Part shown: positions 59,574 to 64,000 of the stretch, in pieces
Numbering within the stretch: position 1 is the stretch's first letter
Layout: the number at the start of each line of letters is the position of its first letter
Assembly (NCBI GenBank): GCA_029168955.1
Contig: JAPDOI010000022.1
Coordinates: 744,001-808,000, forward strand
Direction of reading: 5' to 3'
From: Aplectana chamaeleonis
Taxonomy: Eukaryota > Nematoda > Chromadorea > Rhabditida > Cosmocercidae
Length of the DNA: 64,000 nt
The notes under the pieces: model-generated
The model's database searches: none
What the model saw: the letters and a program-made list of their open reading frames with translations, nothing else
What the model was told of the DNA's origin: nothing
Translations under genes and position numbers: made by a program

Positions 59574-60360
59574 CTTTCCTTTCTGGGTTTCCGACCAATT
59601 CGCTTTTACCCCCTAGAATTTGGCTTCACGGGAATATCAGCCCACTCCCGGGGATTTCACTCCCCCACGCATACAGTGCAGCCGCAGGCTGCATCGTCCA
59701 TTCTGGGTTGCCCAACCGGTTGCCCCTGCCAGATTCTTGGCTTCACGGGAATATTGGCTCGCATCCAGGGGATTTCCTCTCCTGCCCACAGGTGCGGCCA
59801 CAGGCTGCACCGTCCATTCTGGGTTACCCTGACCAAATCGCACCTCCTAGAATTTGGCTTCACCAGGAATATCAGCCCACATCCGGGGATTTCCTCCCCT
59901 GCCCACAGTGCAGCCGTGCAGGCGCTGCACCTTGCGCCTTCTGGGTTTTCTGACCAATTCGCACCTCCTAGAATTTGGCTTCACGGGAATATCAGCCCCC
60001 ACTCGGGGGATTCCCTCCCTTCTGCTCACGAGTGCAGCCTGCAGGCTGCACTGTCCATTCTGGAGTTTCCAACCCATTTGCACCTCCCTAGGGGATTTGG
60101 CTCCACGGGAATATCAACTCTTTGTACACCCGGGGGTTTCCTCCCTTGCCGAACGTCCTTTTTGGGTTTCGAGTAACTCTGAACCCCACATCGAATTTTA
60201 GCTAACAGTAAGAGTGAGCCCACACCCGGGGTTCTTCTCTCTCTTGCCCGGACGTCCATTTTGGGTTTCGGAGTGACTGTAACCACACCGAGATGTTTGC
60301 CAACAGTAAGATGAGCCTACACCCAGGTTTCCTTCCTTTGCGGGGCGGTGCAGCCGAAGC
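59574..60360. repeat. Diverged flanking satellite family, about 7 units
   Basis: TTCTGGGTT or TTTTGGGTTT opens units at 59581, 59701, 59817, 59939, 60058, 60159 and 60259, giving periods of 120, 116, 122, 119, 101 and 100 bp. The first four share with the main array the stretch GGGGATTTCCTCCCCTG plus TGCAGCCGCAGGCTGCA-type hairpin and CGTCCA, but the rest of the unit is different (GAATTTGGCTTCACGGGAAT, GACCAATTCGCACCTCC). The units starting at 60058 and 60159 go straight from the TCC/TTGCC segment to ACGTCC without the hairpin, and the last keeps only GGTGCAGCCG. This reads as an older, decaying relative of the main array. Confidence 0.85.
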
Positions 60361-61631
60361 AATGTTGCGACGATTGGGCAACTTGGGTGTTGTATAATTT
60401 TTGGAAAAGATTTTGTAAAAATGAAATGGAGAGGTCGTCAAACAGTGCGGAAGAAAAACTGCTATGGACCATCACTATTCCTGAATGTTTCCCAACTAGA
60501 AAGAATTTTTCGATTCCGTGCGGGGATAATTAAACTTTGGAAAATTTTAAAAAATCTGGTGATTACAAGGGTCGCTAGCTCCGCCGAAAATTGACGCAAC
60601 CAGCTTGAATTTTAGTCCAATAATAAGAGATCACACCCTCTACGTGGTGTTATCTAGACTTCTCTTTTACAAAGGGCTTGCTTAGGGATTGTGTCGTTAG
60701 GAATCTCCACTTCCGGCATCTTTATGGGGCTAGCGGCATAGAAATAATTTGTTTTTCGGTCGATGGGCTATTCCACAGCCACGGTAATACACAAAGAACA
60801 GCTCAAATTGAGTCTGTACCATGTCTACTTCTACTGTAGATTATTTTGGATCATTCAGGTGCATTAACTCATTTCTCACTCTGACATGGAATGCATTATG
60901 CGGAATAAAGTGAACCCAGGAAATAAAGTGAACAGGAGAAATGCCGCAGAGGAAACATGGATTTCACACTCAATTATGGAGCCGTTGAACTATTTGTGAA
61001 GTCAAGGTAAGCCTTCTTTCGAAAATATTGTGTTTGGTATGCAGCCTGGAAAGGCGCCTTGTTTCGAAAAAGGTCATAACAGTTTCTGACGTGGCCAAGC
61101 GCGCAGCTCCTGATACTGATTGACCGCATTTCTTCTTGTTTACTTTCTCCTATGGCATTTTGGAGTCAGAAGTCATAGTTAAGGGAACGTCTTAAAAACT
61201 GGTAACGGTATGCCTTTTGCCTTATCCTTTCTGGAAGAGTTCTCCGGAGGTAAGATGGGGAACGAGGAAGGAGGGAAGAGAGATGTTACAGAGTGTCCGT
61301 GGGGGAAGGTGGGCTACGGGCAGTTCGCTCAGAATGCGACTTCTCCCGAGTTTTGGTGTTACATGGGAAAAATAATTTTATGCAGCGCATAGGTTGCTTG
61401 TGATAATCCTGTAACCTGCGCGATTGCAACGTATCGAGAGAGGAGGGAGGGACACAGAAACGGAGTGTTGTGGTAGAAGCTCAAGCGCGCAGCATCAAAA
61501 ACCGCAGGACAGTTTATTTGTGTTACAGATTCACACTATGAAAAAGGTGTCCGGAGATTCTTGTATCCAGCAAGAGTCGAAGGGTAATTCGGTTTCATAA
61601 CAGGTGTTGGAATGGGAGTTAAAGTTGGTGA
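60361..61631. other. Unassigned sequence
   Basis: No gene recognised. Frames are at most about 61 codons. A short direct repeat GGAATAAAGTGAAC / GGAAATAAAGTGAAC lies at about 60901-60932. Confidence 0.4.
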
Positions 61632-61815
61632 TTGTTATCGTTTCTAGCGAAAATCGGTCCACTTTTGCGGACGACCGCTGCGGCCAACTCAGAACACGAT
61701 GATCGTCGTTCTGAAAAAGGTTATTCGTGCCGGGGCCCATCACGATTATCATAGTGTTGCGTGATACAACACCCGTTGTCCGCGAATGCGGACCGGAATT
61801 TCGCTTTGATAACGA
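61632..61815. mobile_element. 184-bp foldback element
   Basis: The left arm GTTATCG, TAGCGAAAATCGGTCC, ACTTTTGCGGACGACC and the reverse complement of the right arm GTTATC, AAGCGAAATTCCGGTCC, GCATTCGCGGACAAC match over about 45 bp. The central part contains smaller inverted words (ATGATCG / CGATTATCAT). The 106-codon minus frame across it is a by-product. No transposase. Confidence 0.6.
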
Positions 61816-62184
61816 CGGTATGTTAGCTTCTGACAATCTCATTCTATTCACTTCTTCATGAATGACAAAGTTGCTTCTATTGCAAATATTGATGCTTCAA
61901 GGGAATACATAAATTTTTTTAACATTCATTTCTCATTCCAGGTGGATCGAGAGACTGCTAATATGACTTCAACAGAGATGATAGTTCACGTGTAATCCAG
62001 TGAAGTATATTTTTTGTTTCCTCATTGTATTACATTGTGCATTTGGATAAATAATCAGAATTTGAATTCAAAGAGCATGTGCAGGGAACTGACTTCCAGG
62101 GGATTCCTCCTTCGTGCTGAAAGTGTTCCATTTGGTTCAATCTGTTTCAATTCACCCCTATCCTTTAGGGTAAAGTCTGCTAAT
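61816..62184. other. Unassigned A+T-rich sequence
   Basis: No gene, tRNA or clear repeat recognised between the two palindromes. Confidence 0.4.
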
Positions 62185-62343
62185 TCTCACGACTCATGGC
62201 TGCGAGCTCCGATGCTGCTCCGTCCATCACGCTGCTCTCTCGCCGTCTCTAACGGAGCTGAGGTTAGGGGAGACAGCGAGAGAGCGCATGACGGACGGGG
62301 AGCAGCATCGCGCACGAGCCGCTCGCGCCATGAGTCGTGAGAG
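62185..62343. mobile_element. 159-bp near-complete palindrome (foldback element)
   Basis: Left arm: CTCACGACTCATGG, GATGCTGCTCCGTCC, GCTCTCTCGCCGTCTC. Reverse complement of the right arm: CTCACGACTCATGG, GATGCTGCTCCCCGTCC, GCTCTCTCGCTGTCTC. Arms are about 75 bp and close to 85% identical. The stem continues through TAAC/GTTA to a loop of about 9 nt (GGAGCTGAG). The element is non-coding. A relative lacking one arm lies at 20575-20720. Confidence 0.8.
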
Positions 62344-63671
62344 TGCGGCCAATAGAAACTCATGGAATTTCGCGGTCCCTACAGGCCTGTATACATTCTT
62401 TGCGTCCCACGATTACGCGACGTCGAGGTGGGTTCAGTCGGCACGGATAGCACCCCCTGATCGCTTTGGTTCCTCTTGGTTCACCTTTCTTTGGCGAAAT
62501 CTCCGGGGATATATGTTTTCAGAAACACGTGCACACGGTCTGAGCTGACCTGCAAACTACACTATCAGGAGGGAAACAAACGACCAAAGTATGGTTCGTG
62601 CCGACTCCTTACCCAACCTAGGGCCCCAGCGAAATAGAAGCGAATTCTATACATGGTTGAAGGGAGGAAAGCCGGCCTATCGTTTGGCCAGGAGCCAGCA
62701 CACAGATTTCGACGTCGTGGAAACTGTTTTCAGCAAAGATGCTTTGATTAAAGATATATCGTGTTCACTGTGCTTAAAAGCCGTTTCCTTAGTAACAGAA
62801 TCGTCCCATTTTCTGTTTCATCTGAATGGGCTATCTGGAACCAGGAACCACAGAAACGGCGTTGCCGGTCCGCCAAAACTGCGCTGGCCGGCGTGAGCAG
62901 CTGGCTTATACACGTAGTAGATGAAATGTGCACGTTTTTTCTACACTATACTATGCTCAGTTATTGTATTAACCTACTTTCGAACGCACTCACAGTTGGT
63001 CCACGGGCCACTAGTTCAGGAAAAAAACATTTAGATCTCACCCGCGGCTGGAGCGGGCGGTTTAGATCTCACCGGCGGGTGGCGGTATGGTATCTGATCA
63101 GCTGCGCTCTTTTAATGGCCTGAATCGATTAGCGCGTCGACGCCCGCGAACGTCCGCGCCATGGAAGACCTTCAGAAATACATTTTTTAACAATTGCGAA
63201 AAAAGGTTTCCTTCAAGTCCCGTGGGCAAACATCTTCTAGGCAGCATTCTGATATTTTGCACCTTAAAAGTTCCAGAAATATGTAAATGTAGACGGAACG
63301 TTTCATATATAATCCCCATTTTGAAGAATCTCTATTTTGGTTCGTTTTAAAGGATAATTTTTTTCTGATTATTTTTTCATGAAATCGGCGAAATCTCCCT
63401 TTCCTGCAGAGAGTAAACAATTCCCTGTTTGACAGCTTGTGCCATTGGTTTTTCACATCTTATTTCCGGAGTTCGATTCACAATAGCAAGCCAGTTCCAA
63501 GAATTTGAAACAGGATTGTCTGGAAAATTTTCACTTATTCGACCAATACCCTAGAAATTTCATTCAGAATATCAATAATAACTCACTAATCAGTGTTTCA
63601 GAAAGCAATATTCGAAATAGGCCATCACGCTGAATCGGATGCTCTATGAAGCTTTGAAATTTCATGCGTTA
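62344..63671. other. Unassigned sequence with a small duplication
   Basis: No gene supported. A 31-bp direct duplication beginning TTTAGATCTCACC occurs at 63030 and 63061 with several differences. Plus frames at 62591-62896 and 62761-63123 overlap in different frames and have no recognised family. Confidence 0.4.
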
Positions 63672-63850
63672 AAATTGATTATAGCTCAGTAGGTACGCGG
63701 ATTGCTAAACTGTTCGCTCCGATCTTTTGACCGCTACTGCTCGAGTACACGTAATACAATTTTAGTCTAATGCATGGACGGGGCTGCGACAGTTGAGGTC
63801 ACTTGCGCGCAAATCGAAACCCCGCTGGCCAGTGATAGAGAGTGGTTTAT
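63672..63850 (+). repeat. tRNA-like head of a probable SINE
   Basis: TATAGCTCAGTAGGTACGCG is an excellent polymerase III A box and tRNA D-arm. TGCTCGAGTAC about 50 bp downstream is a diverged B box. The anticodon and acceptor arms do not pair as in a functional tRNA, and the sequence continues into a G+C-rich body (CTTGCGCGCAAATCG, AACCCCGCTGGCCAGTG). This structure fits a tRNA-derived SINE. Its 3' end is not visible with certainty. Confidence 0.45.
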
Positions 63851-64000
63851 ACGTCACGCCGCCGAGCGGAGCGCTGGAGTGCAATTTTTATAATAGTGAA
63901 CGCGCCGCGCGATCATTATCATGGCAACGCTTATGCATAGTTTAGCGGTGCAAAGTCGCGCCGCAACGGATGATAATAAAGGGCAGTCACGAAGCTGCGT

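Overview
The window looks like a gene-poor, repeat-dominated stretch of a eukaryotic genome, most likely a clade V parasitic nematode of the hookworm/strongylid type. That assignment is an inference. It rests on recognisable RTE-clade and CR1/L3-clade LINE protein fragments, many short palindromic MITE-like elements, and no bacterial operon structure. I found no host protein-coding gene, rRNA or intact tRNA I could defend. Most short open frames here are chance frames or pieces of broken transposons.

Layout. 1-8.4 kb is mostly unassigned sequence. It holds a 42-bp minisatellite (2.10-2.46 kb), a long hairpin (2.73-2.82 kb) and a 402-bp foldback element (3.83-4.23 kb). From 8.4 to 16.35 kb two minus-strand LINEs lie head to tail. 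The first is a nearly full-length but multiply broken RTE element (3' end at about 8,404, 5' end at about 12.1-12.2 kb). The second is a CR1/L3-like element (about 12.3-16.35 kb) with ORF1, endonuclease and reverse transcriptase remnants. A 319-bp inverted-repeat element has inserted into the RTE endonuclease, and a second copy of the same family lies at 30.61 kb in the opposite orientation.

16.4-34.9 kb is a mosaic: MITE-like elements with terminal inverted repeats (17.28, 19.39, 29.59, 30.61 and 32.70 kb), a 2-kb nested palindrome (about 21.1-23.25 kb), a second CR1-like LINE 3' fragment (27.79-28.80 kb), further LINE scraps at 34.2-34.65 kb, and tRNA-like SINE heads.

34,881-59,573 is the dominant feature: about 24.7 kb of an uninterrupted tandem satellite with a 114-bp monomer (about 218 copies, about 52% G+C). 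Every typical monomer carries a 12-bp-stem, 3-nt-loop inverted repeat centred on TGCAGCC-GCA-GGCTGCA, plus GTTTAAAC. Many also carry all or part of a second small hairpin. To the right (59.57-60.36 kb) the array passes into about seven diverged monomers of a related 116-122-bp family, and then into 100-101-bp units in which the hairpin module is absent. This is a visible gradient from homogenised array to fossil repeat.

60.36-64.0 kb returns to unassigned sequence with two more palindromes (61.63 and 62.19 kb) and a tRNA-like SINE head (63.67 kb). I see no genes acting together here. The coherent story is repeat turnover: LINE insertion, MITE insertion into a LINE, and expansion and decay of a hairpin-bearing satellite.
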